From NCBI RefSeq assembly GCF_018219455.1, contig NZ_CP056122.1, forward strand, positions 434,001 to 498,000: a stretch of DNA of 64,000 nucleotides, read 5' to 3'. A program made the translations under genes and the position numbers. This document shows, one piece after another, positions 19,001-26,398 of the stretch. This DNA comes from Moritella sp. 5. Its GTDB lineage: Bacteria; Pseudomonadota; Gammaproteobacteria; Enterobacterales; Moritellaceae. Each line of letters begins with the position of its first letter. Position 1 is the stretch's first letter. The notes under the pieces are model-generated. The model had not been told where the DNA came from. It saw only the letters and a program-made list of their open reading frames with translations, and ran no database searches.

Positions 19001-19221
19001 ATGATTTAATTGAATTATTTACCAACGCAGGTTACCCCGTTAAGAAGTCAGATTTTACTAATGCTAAGAATCGTAATATTGAAGAAAACATGATGCCAGC
19101 TGCACCTAAATCAATACCGTTGCTTAAATGGGTTATGAGTCAATATCCTGATATGGAAGTTGGTAAATTTTTCATGAAAGAAGAGTTTGCTGAGATGATG
19201 GAATTAGTTAAGAATTCTTAA
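16096..19221 (+). CDS. Primer-independent family B DNA polymerase (piPolB)
   Basis: 1041 residues from the ATG at 16096 (TTG at 16084 is an alternative). Numbering from that ATG: Exo I DTEFEY about 124, Exo II-like YAHFMRADIASF about 197-208, Exo III-like YSIRDAE about 316, Pol motif A SDWDLAGAY about 471, motif B DVGNTAYGKIAAG about 603-615, motif C TTDGLLTD about 672-679, and MKTRG about 730-734. In published piPolBs a KTRG motif stands where other family B enzymes have KxY, and these enzymes start DNA synthesis without a primer; they define pipolin elements. Exonuclease and polymerase residues all appear intact. The C-terminus (about 850-1041), with a Lys/Glu-rich linker near 885-900, is longer than in E. 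coli pipolin enzymes as I recall them. The chief alternative, a protein-primed phage PolB, would need a TPR1 insert and a terminal-protein gene; neither was seen. Confidence 0.88.
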   Translation: MTTTLSPEQTKDEQVEKTVISSPVKKSDKYVSTISYSTITGGEATERATQSAQLRDLLDGIERRFGPEYQKDSTIELQQYLANRVKPVKENKDVEKELIQYHIDRKSRFKYLKAQGSNIHIGIDTEFEYDEENECNKILSYQYCLLTADGREFKGVDYPASTDKKDRFDFNNYIFQIINYAKRHGWISEYPEKTFIYAHFMRADIASFDAYWNIKSNKLDAAKAVASNARGDYGLDLRAIGASQYKPKYVTYKNNGKRLERTTLHLKDTLFLSPGRCSLDVIGEAIGIPKIKLPAGYSIEKMSKLLDENKGAFERYSIRDAEITVKYSRYLEELVLTELNDVFDNDDSEVPEGGARTKNSSSNRIKYLPNTLGNLSVALFKNIFADKYEKRAAEAENNTAPLIPNMTFNEVFGMEEVTAYKWDERKHRSIPNKLAVLSGERDRNEATARRCFFGGRNEDYVFGASAKGTISDWDLAGAYTTGLVDILPVDYRASFSSTKIEDYLGHVMGFAYVKFKFAEGTRFPSLPVRTELYGLYYPLEGETYCTAPEIAVAYNMGCEIEILYGDIIPWVKNAEPVFEPFTKVIRKLRKRHKGTFLEAIIKDVGNTAYGKIAAGVGFQRNRFDPKTGLSKPSGPSPITNSYFASHVTGFIRSVLSELLANVGDDVTVYSATTDGLLTDLGNADEMIIDEYHLNGKTYQSTTARFKALCARFGDDDALVLKHQVKQIIAMKTRGQLTAEMMEDDGTNPEMSALYKKPVTAKAGIKPPRDCVNENDWMVDLFLNRQPSDKVANNCIVSERDMYLHELDLIEIKHDKYLNLDFDFKRRPVNPSMVDVRNPLTGKTVSHLTFDTVPWKNHKEGELARSAFDGWRKGKLTAVEPSGEADKESSKEPEKKPKKIRVGGNCLKTLYDWDNWMDFYKIKAVMTVKGQKYENDSSEGIFKRLVLTALTNDSWGLSKDAPDGTKRKYDDLIELFTNAGYPVKKSDFTNAKNRNIEENMMPAAPKSIPLLKWVMSQYPDMEVGKFFMKEEFAEMMELVKNS

Positions 19222-19226
19222 AGCCA

Positions 19227-19406
19227 GTGTTCTATAACGACAATCTGTACACATCTTCTCGTAACTTGTTACTGGCGAATCCTGCACTGGTTGCTGGTGA
19301 TGATATCGAGAAGATGATTACATTATTGAACCAGAAAGCACCTAGGCTTAAACCTGCAAATTTTATCTATATGAAATGTAATGTTATTTATCATAGTGTA
19401 CTATAG
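19227..19406 (+). pseudogene. Possible small gene or remnant after piPolB
   Basis: An open frame of 59 codons from a GTG at 19227, reading VFYNDNLYTSSRNLLLANPA and then DDIEKMITLLNQKAPRLKP. The composition is protein-like, but there is no convincing ribosome site. It could be a short downstream gene or the 3' remnant of a larger one. Confidence 0.35.
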
Positions 19407-19443
19407 AGGCTATATATTATGTGAATAAGGCGTTTAAAAGAAA

Positions 19444-20310
19444 ATGAATTACACTCAATTAAAGGAAGAAATTTTTGATTTTTTTCATACTGAATTAAGG
19501 GCGGTTACTTTTGAAATTCAAAACCGAGATATCACAAGGAATAAAAAAGCTACTTTAATTAACAACGCAGTTGAGAGTGTTAAAAATAGAGTCGGTAGTT
19601 TATTAGTTACTAGATACCCTCAGTTAAACCGACCAAAGCTTTATATGCTTGTTCAATATTGCTATACCGTGATGAGTTTTGAATATAGAAATACAGTGTG
19701 GCCGTATGAATATATGGCTTTTTCTCGACGAAATGGTGAGCTTTGGGAGCGGTTTTGTAAAGCAGCTTGGGATCACTCTGAAAAAGAAACTCTTTATAGA
19801 ATTCGAGCGCCTCAATTTGATGAAGTTAAGAATAACTTCTTACATAATATAGCAAGTTACACTAGCACCCTTGACCAGCGCAATCGATTACTAGCTGATG
19901 TTAATGAGATTTTTGAACTAGTTGGTGAAATTAATATGGTTGAGGATGAGATGTTTAATCTTCATGAACGTAACCATATAATTGATTTTAAAAGTGGCTT
20001 TGGTTCGAATGAGAAAGGCAATACGCTAAGATTATTGGCTGTGGGCAAGGCTTATAAGCATTGGGATAGAAATGTAGAACTGTTGTTTCTAGTTAGGCAG
20101 AATGAAAATAATAATTATTTAAATACAATTAGACGTAGTAACCTCTGGTCAGTTTTTTGTGGTGATGATGCTTATAGTAAAATTGATGAATTGACTGATG
20201 CTGGTATTTGTGAAGTAAGGCGTGAAGCAATTGATTTTGAACATGACTTGTCTCCTGATTTTTGGGCGTATCTAGTCAGAGAGAATATCCATGGCTACTT
20301 GAACTGGTAA
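19444..20310 (+). CDS. Probable restriction endonuclease partner of the convergent methylase
   Basis: 288 residues starting MNYTQLKEEIFDFFHTELRA. The core holds NMVEDEMFNLHERNHIIDFK-SGFGSNEKGN: E...IIDFKSGFGSNEKGN resembles the E/D-x-K centre of PD-(D/E)xK nucleases, where the strand IIDFK supplies Asp and Lys. No other known fold is apparent. It is convergent with an NPPY adenine methylase (45-bp gap), the typical arrangement of a type II restriction-modification system, and follows piPolB directly. Family assignment is inferred from that motif and the neighbour; it could also be another methylase-associated protein. Confidence 0.55.
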   Translation: MNYTQLKEEIFDFFHTELRAVTFEIQNRDITRNKKATLINNAVESVKNRVGSLLVTRYPQLNRPKLYMLVQYCYTVMSFEYRNTVWPYEYMAFSRRNGELWERFCKAAWDHSEKETLYRIRAPQFDEVKNNFLHNIASYTSTLDQRNRLLADVNEIFELVGEINMVEDEMFNLHERNHIIDFKSGFGSNEKGNTLRLLAVGKAYKHWDRNVELLFLVRQNENNNYLNTIRRSNLWSVFCGDDAYSKIDELTDAGICEVRREAIDFEHDLSPDFWAYLVRENIHGYLNW

Positions 20311-20355
20311 GTTTAAAGTATGGGTGCAAGGTCTGATTTACCTTGCACCCTATAA

Positions 20356-21816
20356 TTAAGTAACTGATGCTATATATTTAGAACGCATTGATTCAGTTTC
20401 TTTCCAACCAATTGATTTTGCTATTTTTACTATTTCTTTCGCTTCATGTAGTTCTGCTGCTGTCAGTTTTGGGACTTTTAACTTCTTTAAATAATTTGCT
20501 GAGTTATTTGCACCTGGGGCGATTAATGATTTTAGTTTTGATGAGAAATCATCGTTTAGGTAAATTAATAAAAAATCATGGTAATTATTGTCATTAGCGA
20601 AGACCCCGACGACACCTTGATCAAATATAGCATTGTTAAGGATAGAGGCTGAAAGTCTGCCTGAAGTTACCATTGGGACAGCTAACCCCTCTTTAAAGTA
20701 AAAGTTTTTATTTTGTAATCTTGCCTTTTCGTTTTTATCATAAAAATTGATAGCTTCTTTATCCCATCGAATGCAACTTGCTGTTGTTTCAAATGGTTGA
20801 CGATGTCCCCCTCTGATGAATGGTACGTACGCAACTTCCTTCTTGATTCCAGTCTCTCTCTCATCTAAAGTTGGTGTTGTTGTTACGTCAGTCCAATTTA
20901 CAGGATGTCCATTCAGTCGTTTGGGAGGGGTCTCTATGTTGTAGCCACAATAGGTTGTGTTATCTCCGGTATATATACCTGTTTTACAATCCGCTATTTC
21001 ACCTAAAGTCGTTACATCACGATTAAATGATACTGAGTTCAATAGTTTTGGGCTTACCCATGCGTCATCACAGTTATTTATAAAGTATGAGCCTTGAACT
21101 TCTGTTTTATCTGTTTTAATTAAATTCATTAATGATTCATTGGATGCGACGGCATCAATCCAATTTATAGAGCTATCTGATGTTATTTTGTTTTTTGTTC
21201 CAGCAATAATGCATAAGTTCCCATATCCAAAGTTAACCGAGCCAAACCTTTTACTTTTGAATTGGATTATATGCGAGGGTTTTGCATTTTCTGTAATGAA
21301 TTTTCTTAAATAAGTTAAATGAGTACTTGTTAAAAAGGTATCTGGCATAATAAAAACATATTTTCCATTTTCCTTTAAAGCCTTCAATGTTAGATAGAAA
21401 AATAAACCGTACGATTCTCTTGCGTAAACCCCGGGTAATTTTTTCTTAATTGTTTTTCTATATTCAGTAGTGAACTTTAGGCCATATGGAGGATTGCATA
21501 TTGTTGAATCGTATTGAACACTAGGTAGAGTTTCAGTTCTATTTTCTGGGTGTATATGGTAGTCAATGAAGTCTAAGTTGTAGTAATTGCAATTGTCGAA
21601 TTTTACGTCACTCTTAAAATGTTCTTTATCTATGTCTATGGCATGGATCTGCTTTGGAGTGCCTTTTAAATCTTTAATGAACGCACCTTCACCAAAGCAG
21701 GGTTCAATGATTTCATGCCCTGTAGTGTCCCCCAGTAACTCAATCATAGTGTGTCTGATGTCATCAGCATTAGTGAAAAAGCCTTGGAATGATTTATCGG
21801 TATATTGGTTATTCAT
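20356..21816 (-). CDS. N6-adenine DNA methyltransferase (restriction-modification)
   Basis: 486 residues from the ATG at 21816 (a TTG four codons upstream is possible). The SAM-binding motif I is EIIEPCFGEGAFIKDL, acidic motif II HAIDIDKEHF, and the catalytic motif IV ICNPPYGLKF, typical of gamma-class N6-adenine methylases such as Eco57I/TaqI types. Downstream YVFIMPDTFLTSTHLTYLRK resembles motif VI of that group. Residues beyond about 280 form a separate part likely to be the target-recognition domain. It modifies adenine in a specific DNA sequence and is predicted to protect against the convergent nuclease. Confidence 0.85.
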   Translation of the reverse strand: MNNQYTDKSFQGFFTNADDIRHTMIELLGDTTGHEIIEPCFGEGAFIKDLKGTPKQIHAIDIDKEHFKSDVKFDNCNYYNLDFIDYHIHPENRTETLPSVQYDSTICNPPYGLKFTTEYRKTIKKKLPGVYARESYGLFFYLTLKALKENGKYVFIMPDTFLTSTHLTYLRKFITENAKPSHIIQFKSKRFGSVNFGYGNLCIIAGTKNKITSDSSINWIDAVASNESLMNLIKTDKTEVQGSYFINNCDDAWVSPKLLNSVSFNRDVTTLGEIADCKTGIYTGDNTTYCGYNIETPPKRLNGHPVNWTDVTTTPTLDERETGIKKEVAYVPFIRGGHRQPFETTASCIRWDKEAINFYDKNEKARLQNKNFYFKEGLAVPMVTSGRLSASILNNAIFDQGVVGVFANDNNYHDFLLIYLNDDFSSKLKSLIAPGANNSANYLKKLKVPKLTAAELHEAKEIVKIAKSIGWKETESMRSKYIASVT

Positions 21817-21828
21817 ATCATGATTCAA

Positions 21829-22115
21829 CTTAGTAAAGAACTGGATGCTGTAAATTTAACAGACAGCTGGTACCTTTGCAATGAACATGTATATATATAC
21901 AGTAAGTAGTATTGTGAAGTTACGCATGATAAAAACCAGAGTGTAATCGTTGCCTTAGACTCACAATCATGTATAATTGCACTCAAGAAATTAGGCTCGT
22001 TTATATCTCTAGTTCAGTAAGTCTAGGATTTATTGATTACTGTTATATAATGTTTATATAGGTTAAACCCTGGTTTTTTATTTTTTTTTTAACTACATTT
22101 ATACAGGGTATTATT
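21829..22115 (+). promoter_or_regulatory. Promoter and long 5' leader of the cold-shock gene
   Basis: Between the methylase and csp genes. The last 150 bases are A/T-rich, with a T11-12 run at about 22078-22090, and end close to the csp start. csp genes of this family usually have a long structured leader that acts as a temperature sensor; that is expected here but no cold box was recognised by eye. Confidence 0.4.
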
Positions 22116-22325
22116 ATGTCTAATACAGTAATCGGTAAAGTAAAATTCTTCAATGAAGCTAAAGGTTTCGGTTTTATTGAGCAAGAAAATGGTCCTGATG
22201 TTTTCGTTCATTTCAGCTCTATCTTAGTTGATGGCTTTAAAGTTCTAACTGACGGTCAAAAAGTTGAGTTCACTGTTGGTCAAGGCCAAAAAGGTCCTCA
22301 AGCTGAGAATGTTAAACCTCTATAA
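22116..22325 (+). CDS. Cold-shock protein, CspA family
   Basis: 69-residue single cold-shock domain RNA/DNA chaperone. RNP1 is KGFGFIEQ and RNP2 is VFVHFSS; the start [15 protein letters not shown] and the end [13 protein letters not shown] are classic. It binds single-stranded nucleic acid in the cytoplasm and melts structured RNA. Located inside the element near its right side, it may be cargo or part of the old chromosomal flank; Csp genes are common mobile-element passengers. A terminator follows at 22357. Confidence 0.93.
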   Translation: MSNTVIGKVKFFNEAKGFGFIEQENGPDVFVHFSSILVDGFKVLTDGQKVEFTVGQGQKGPQAENVKPL

Positions 22326-22356
22326 GAGTTTATCATTAGTTGCTTGAAAGATATTA

Positions 22357-22386
22357 AAGGGTGAACTTGGTTCACTCTTTTTATTA
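22357..22386 (+). terminator. Intrinsic terminator of the csp gene
   Basis: AAAGGGTGAAC, loop TTG, GTTCACTCTTT followed by more T residues; one G-T wobble in the stem. Confidence 0.85.
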
Positions 22387-22764
22387 AAGAAAAAATAATT
22401 ATTCGTATCACTCTTCAATAAATAACATCCACTTACCGAACTTTTGGATTTCGCTTCTTATTTTATCGCTTAGTATTTTTATTCTATTCTGTTACTAATT
22501 CTTTACTTAATTGCAATAATTAATATTATACACTATTAAAGTGTCATAACGTTTTTTGAGTTTAGATGATTATTCCTCTGTGGTCAGTCGTTACATCGTT
22601 CTAGTCTTTATGCGCCTAATTTGGTAACTAATATGCTTTCCGGTCCAGTTTCCTGTCCATCAATTATGACTTGTTATTCAGGCTCTAAAGAGATTTTGAA
22701 AGTGGTTATACGTAGCAAAATTTGTGAATATTAGTTGTGCTGGATGGTCCGCTCAGGTGGATGA
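22387..22764. other. Gene-free stretch near the right edge of the element
   Basis: A/T-rich, no ORF with a ribosome site. At about 22632-22665 CTTTCCGGTCCAGTTTCCTGTCC resembles the TTTACGGTCC-TCTTGTCC word of the R repeat blocks, so it may be a decayed copy of the element end. Confidence 0.5.
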
Positions 22765-23073
22765 TGGGCAGTAACAGCACCTATCTTTATCCCAATGTTA
22801 ATGCTAGTTGGTTATGCACCTGAAACGATCCAAGCAGCATACCGTATTGGTGATTCAGCAACGAATATTATCACGCCTATGATGAGCTACTTCGGTCTTA
22901 TTCTTGCTGTTGCAACGCGTTATATGAAGAACCTAGGTATCGGTACACTGATCGCGACTATGCTACCTTACTCAATCTGCTTCCTAGTAGGTTGGAGTGT
23001 TCTATTCTACCTTTGGGTATTTGTATTTGGTCTACCAGTTGGTCCTGGTGCGGCAACTTATTATACGCCTTAA
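22765..23073 (+). pseudogene. 3' remnant of an AbgT-family transporter gene
   Basis: Reads [20 protein letters not shown] and then [45 protein letters not shown] and [15 protein letters not shown]. This is the conserved C-terminus (about 100 of some 510 residues) of AbgT transporters (p-aminobenzoyl-glutamate/antimetabolite family). Homology begins abruptly at the TGG at 22765, with an in-frame TGA just upstream, so the 5' end is lost. The remnant lies directly upstream of the intact tRNA-Leu and was probably part of a chromosomal flank captured or cut by element recombination. Confidence 0.85.
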
Positions 23074-23119
23074 GCTTTATGACTTTAATCATTTAGCTTA
23101 GGTGAAAGCCTAAGTGTTA

Positions 23120-23170
23120 AGTGACCCGCAATAGTTGGATAACCAATTGTTACGGGTCTTTTTTTATGCG
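23120..23170 (+). terminator. Terminator after the abgT remnant
   Basis: GACCCGCAATAGTTGGATAACCAATTGTTACGGGTC followed by T7; pairing GACCCG..CGGGTC encloses an inner stem. It retains the old abgT termination. Confidence 0.75.
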
Positions 23171-23216
23171 TTTTATGTTGTTTGCTTTAATTTTGAACAG
23201 TTGCTTTGGTGATATT

Positions 23217-23307
23217 GAGAAACGCCTTGCTTGGCATCGTTTGCTATGTATAATGTTGACCTATGCCCGAGTGGTGAAATCGGTAGACGCGGTGGATTCA
23301 AAATCCT
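23217..23307 (+). repeat. 91-bp direct repeat, right copy
   Basis: Identical to 7942-8032. Includes the tRNA promoter (-35 TTGCTT 23227-23232, 16-bp spacer, -10 TATAAT 23249-23254) and the tRNA 5' half. The two copies bound a 15.3-kb unit. Confidence 0.9.
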
Positions 23308-23349
23308 CTTCCGAAAGGAGTGACGGTTCAAGTCCGTCCTCGGGCACCA
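23265..23349 (+). tRNA. tRNA-Leu, anticodon CAA (intact)
   Basis: 85 bases with encoded CCA. Acceptor GCCCGAG/CTCGGGC, T arm GACGG-TTCAAGT-CCGTC, long variable arm typical of Leu, anticodon loop TTCAAAA giving CAA. The anticodon stem GTGGA/TCCTC has a T-T (U-U) mismatch at 28:42. It corresponds to leuX of E. coli by anticodon; leuX is a known integration hotspot. Only intact copy in the window; the others are a 5' half (7990) and a 3' half (26977). Confidence 0.95.
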
Positions 23350-23404
23350 TATTTAAGTAATAGAGCCTCAACGAAAGTTGGGGCTTTGTTGTTTCTGGCA
23401 CAAT
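23296..23404 (+). repeat. 109-bp att repeat, left copy (tRNA 3' part plus trailer)
   Basis: Bases 23296-23404 match 26977-27085 at 108 of 109 positions. The repeat starts in the anticodon loop side and runs through the CCA end, the trailer ATATTTAAGTAATAG, a terminator hairpin (GCCTCAACGAAAGTTGGGGC plus TTTGTTG) and TCTGGCACAAT. The pair bounds a 3.7-kb element. Confidence 0.9.
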
Positions 23405-24116
23405 CCTATTTATTTATAAAATAAGTTACCTCGTATTTCCTTAAGTTATATCCTCAAAAATACTCAGCAATAAACTCACTTTATTACCCTTAGAAAACTT
23501 GCTCCTGTCCATATCCGGTACTTTCGCATGCAGAATCTGTGCGTAAGGCAATCTCACTAGATCCAAGGCTGTCCTGTACTTTGAGGATTGTTAGTTTCGC
23601 TGGTGGTTGTAACTGGCAGTATTAGCATTAAGTTAGGTTGGGTGGGATTCCGGTACTTTACGGTCCATTTCTTGTCCTTTAGAATTGGTATGCGTAATTT
23701 GCTTATTTATTAATTTTGAAAGTCGTCACGTCTTTTTTCGTAATTGGTTATCGTGGGAAGTGTCTATGCCATATGGGGTTGTGGCATGTGTGTGATTAGC
23801 GCGTAGGGGATAGATAATAAGTAACATGCACTACCTTTATTATCTTCTGAGCTATATTTGTATGGATTTTAAAAAATATTAATTAGGTATTGACTTTATA
23901 TCAGCGACTTAGCTATTCTTTATGACGGGTTGAGGCATACCAATGGTAAGTATTGTACTTCTGCGAACAAAGCTCTCAAGAACATAATATGTATTCCTAG
24001 AATTAATATTGTTCCTATTCAGTTAAACCGTTTTGCCAACTAAGAAGTACACCGTATACGCGGGGCATGAGTATATTTAACTGAACTGAACTTTCATTAT
24101 TTTAAAGGATTAGAAT
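23405..24116. repeat. Integrase-proximal repeat block, copy R2, and promoter region
   Basis: No gene. 23455-23840 is the R block in its longest form: TTATTACCCTTAGAAAAC, TGTCCATATCCGGTACTTT, GCAGTATTAGCATTAAG, TTTACGGTCCATTTCTTGTCC, and farther on GGTTATCGTGGGAAGTGT and GGGGATAGATAATAAGTAAC. The remaining 280 bp is A/T-rich upstream DNA of the gene at 24117, with no clear further signal. Confidence 0.7.
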
Positions 24117-26015
24117 ATGTACAATAGTAATTTATCTGCACCAGCTTCTTATCTACCCTTACAAAATTTTCACATCGTCGAGATCACAGATCTTGAGCCA
24201 TCTAGTATTAAAGCTTCAATAAAGAAAGCAAAGAAAAAAACATGTGATAGAGAGCCTATAAAACACACCACGTTACTGAATGCAGTAACGAAGATGCTTG
24301 GTATTAAAGGCGGCTTTCCTGCATATCAAAGAGTCTATGATTCAGAGCTTGTTCCATTTCTAAATAAGCATGGAATGAAAAAAAGAGTTGATTTGTTAAA
24401 GCAGCGTTTAAAAGGGTTTGACACCCTCCTAACAGATATCACCCATCAGGATCTTTCTGAAAGATTATTTTATTCTGGTCACCCTTTACCTGAAAAAATA
24501 TTCACTGGTTACAATTTTGACTATAAGCATACTATTGATGATGGGCATAATTACTTTCCTAGAATATTTGATAATCTGTCTGGTCAAAGTCCAATGGGTT
24601 TGAAAAATAATAAAGGCTTTGGGATACCTATAGAGTTCGAGTTAGAAAAAGATATCGTAGAGCATAATATAAAGATTGCGCGTGCTAATCCTAGTCTTAT
24701 TCCTGATTGTAAATATGACAAAAGACCATTAAGAAGTTTTTTCGATATTACAGCTGGTAATAATTATGTAGCAGATAGGAACGCTATACAAGCTGGTGTC
24801 GACAGATATAATTGCTTTTCGAATAGAACGTTAATGGACGTTGTTGTTGGTAGTTTTATGGTATCCCTAGACTTTTCATTTAACTTACTCGGTGACTCTT
24901 TAATGGAACCGAACCAACGATCTAGTCAAGTTGAAATATATTTGGAAAATCCAGATAAAGTAGCTTTGAATAAGGTTAAGGAGTTGCCCACGCTAAAGTT
25001 TAATTTGTTTCGGGAGCGGATTGAGCAGAGTGAAAATGGTTGGGTTGATGTGATTCCCTTTAACAACAACTTAATTTTTCTAAGAGGTGATGATGGACAA
25101 TACGATTTTGTATTTAAGAATCAGCGAGATGAAATTTTTGAACATCAAATTTTTGGTAAAGCATTAAAACGTGCCGATATCCCCTCGTGTATATCAGATT
25201 ATCAGTTTCTTCGTTGGCATTATTTTGAGTATCAAGGCTGGCGTCAGATGGATAGACATTGTGCAGAAAATTTATATTATGAAAAAGGGCATTATCAATA
25301 TAACTACCCAGGACAGGATGTAGTCCTTCAAGATTATTATAAAGACAAGGGGGGTTTTGTACCTAAGAAGTTAAGAACGGGTAAACGGCTTGCCTGTTTT
25401 AATGAAGTTTTGCTAGGTGGAAAACGATTGATGGTATCTCAGCTTATCACTATTGACGATTTAAATCGTTTCGCGATTTCAAGAGCTGATTATATGGAAT
25501 ACAGAATAGGAGATAATTTGGATTCTGTTAACAATGAAGATGATTCTACATTACCAGTCTCAGTCACTTGGTTTGATGTTCTTGCTTATTTAAACTGGTT
25601 TGAAGCTAATACCGAAATACCAGCTAGGTTATTAACTGTTAATGAATATGAATTGATTAGAGCAGAAGAAAAAATATCCAAAACACAAAAAAATACAGCT
25701 TCAGATTTAAAATTTGTAGATCGTGATGGTAAAGTGTTTCCTGAACACCCTGCATATATGGCTGAGGGTGAATTTCAAGCATTGGATTTAAAGTTTGGTA
25801 ATATAGATAAGCATATTAATAGCTTTGGGCTTGAATTTATGCAATCAAATTATTTTGCTGAATGGCTGATGGAAGGAACTAGTATTCGTTCTGGAAATTT
25901 AAAAAGTTTTTATAATAATGATCATATTATTCGTTGTTGCCCCCCCAAAAGTAACACTGGTAAATATAAAGGTATTAAGACAGGCTTTCGAATTTGCTAT
26001 GAGCTAGAAGAATAA
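24117..26015 (+). CDS. SUMF1/FGE-fold protein with novel N-terminal part
   Basis: 632 residues, AAAGGA before the ATG. The C-terminal part (about 400-632) matches the formylglycine-generating-enzyme fold: MVSQLITIDDLNRFAISRAD, LPVSVTWFDVLAYLNWFE (the PV-x-V-T/SW-DA-Y-x-W pattern), ARLLTVNEYELIRAEEK (family: RLPTEAEWEYAAR), SFGLEFMQSNYFAEWLMEG (family: DMxGNVWEW) and the terminal TGFRICYEL (family: GFR). The N-terminal 400 residues are not recognised. SUMF1-fold proteins include oxidases, EgtB-like enzymes and sugar- or peptide-binding variants of phage receptor proteins. It is the only complete gene of the 23296-27085 element. Catalytic Cys residues of true FGE are not evident, so a binding role is as likely. 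Confidence 0.65.
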   Translation: MYNSNLSAPASYLPLQNFHIVEITDLEPSSIKASIKKAKKKTCDREPIKHTTLLNAVTKMLGIKGGFPAYQRVYDSELVPFLNKHGMKKRVDLLKQRLKGFDTLLTDITHQDLSERLFYSGHPLPEKIFTGYNFDYKHTIDDGHNYFPRIFDNLSGQSPMGLKNNKGFGIPIEFELEKDIVEHNIKIARANPSLIPDCKYDKRPLRSFFDITAGNNYVADRNAIQAGVDRYNCFSNRTLMDVVVGSFMVSLDFSFNLLGDSLMEPNQRSSQVEIYLENPDKVALNKVKELPTLKFNLFRERIEQSENGWVDVIPFNNNLIFLRGDDGQYDFVFKNQRDEIFEHQIFGKALKRADIPSCISDYQFLRWHYFEYQGWRQMDRHCAENLYYEKGHYQYNYPGQDVVLQDYYKDKGGFVPKKLRTGKRLACFNEVLLGGKRLMVSQLITIDDLNRFAISRADYMEYRIGDNLDSVNNEDDSTLPVSVTWFDVLAYLNWFEANTEIPARLLTVNEYELIRAEEKISKTQKNTASDLKFVDRDGKVFPEHPAYMAEGEFQALDLKFGNIDKHINSFGLEFMQSNYFAEWLMEGTSIRSGNLKSFYNNDHIIRCCPPKSNTGKYKGIKTGFRICYELEE

Positions 26016-26340
26016 TCACTACCTGATAAGTTTACAAATTGAAGAGAATAAAGTTTATTACATTAAGTACGGTCGAGGGGCTGTTATTGGCGTTGCTAAT
26101 GAATCTTTAAAGGATGGTTACGGCTCTGTATATGATGTTATCTGATCCTTAAATTCATGTACACAAGAGCCTGCGTTAATAGAATCTATAGAGTTTATTG
26201 ATGACTACGTAATATTCGATATTATCATTTCTATATCTCGGGACTTTATGGGGGGGATCTCTGTGAATATAAAGCAACAAAGAAAATTCCATTATCACAA
26301 ATTACGTTTCAATCACGCTCTATATAAAAACCTATCGTAA
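26016..26340 (+). pseudogene. Decayed coding remnant between the SUMF1 gene and int remnant
   Basis: Two open fragments in different frames read like protein: 26029-26145 (LQIEENKVYYIKYGRGAVIG, ending DGYGSVYDVI) and about 26186-26340 (ESIEFIDDYVIFDIIISISR, ending RFNHALYKNLS). Neither has a start and ribosome site, suggesting one gene broken by frameshift or deletion. Confidence 0.4.
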
Positions 26341-26398
26341 CTAACCGATATTCAAAAACATATTAATACCTTATATTTCTAATCAACGAGGTATTAAT

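Noticed and set aside
16096-19221. Protein-primed phage-type DNA polymerase
   Set aside because: No terminal-protein gene or evident TPR1 insert, and the KTRG motif favours the primer-independent class.
8033-23217. Integron-type cassette array with attC sites
   Set aside because: The recombinase is a DUF4102 phage-type integrase, not IntI, and no attC-like 59-base elements were seen between genes.
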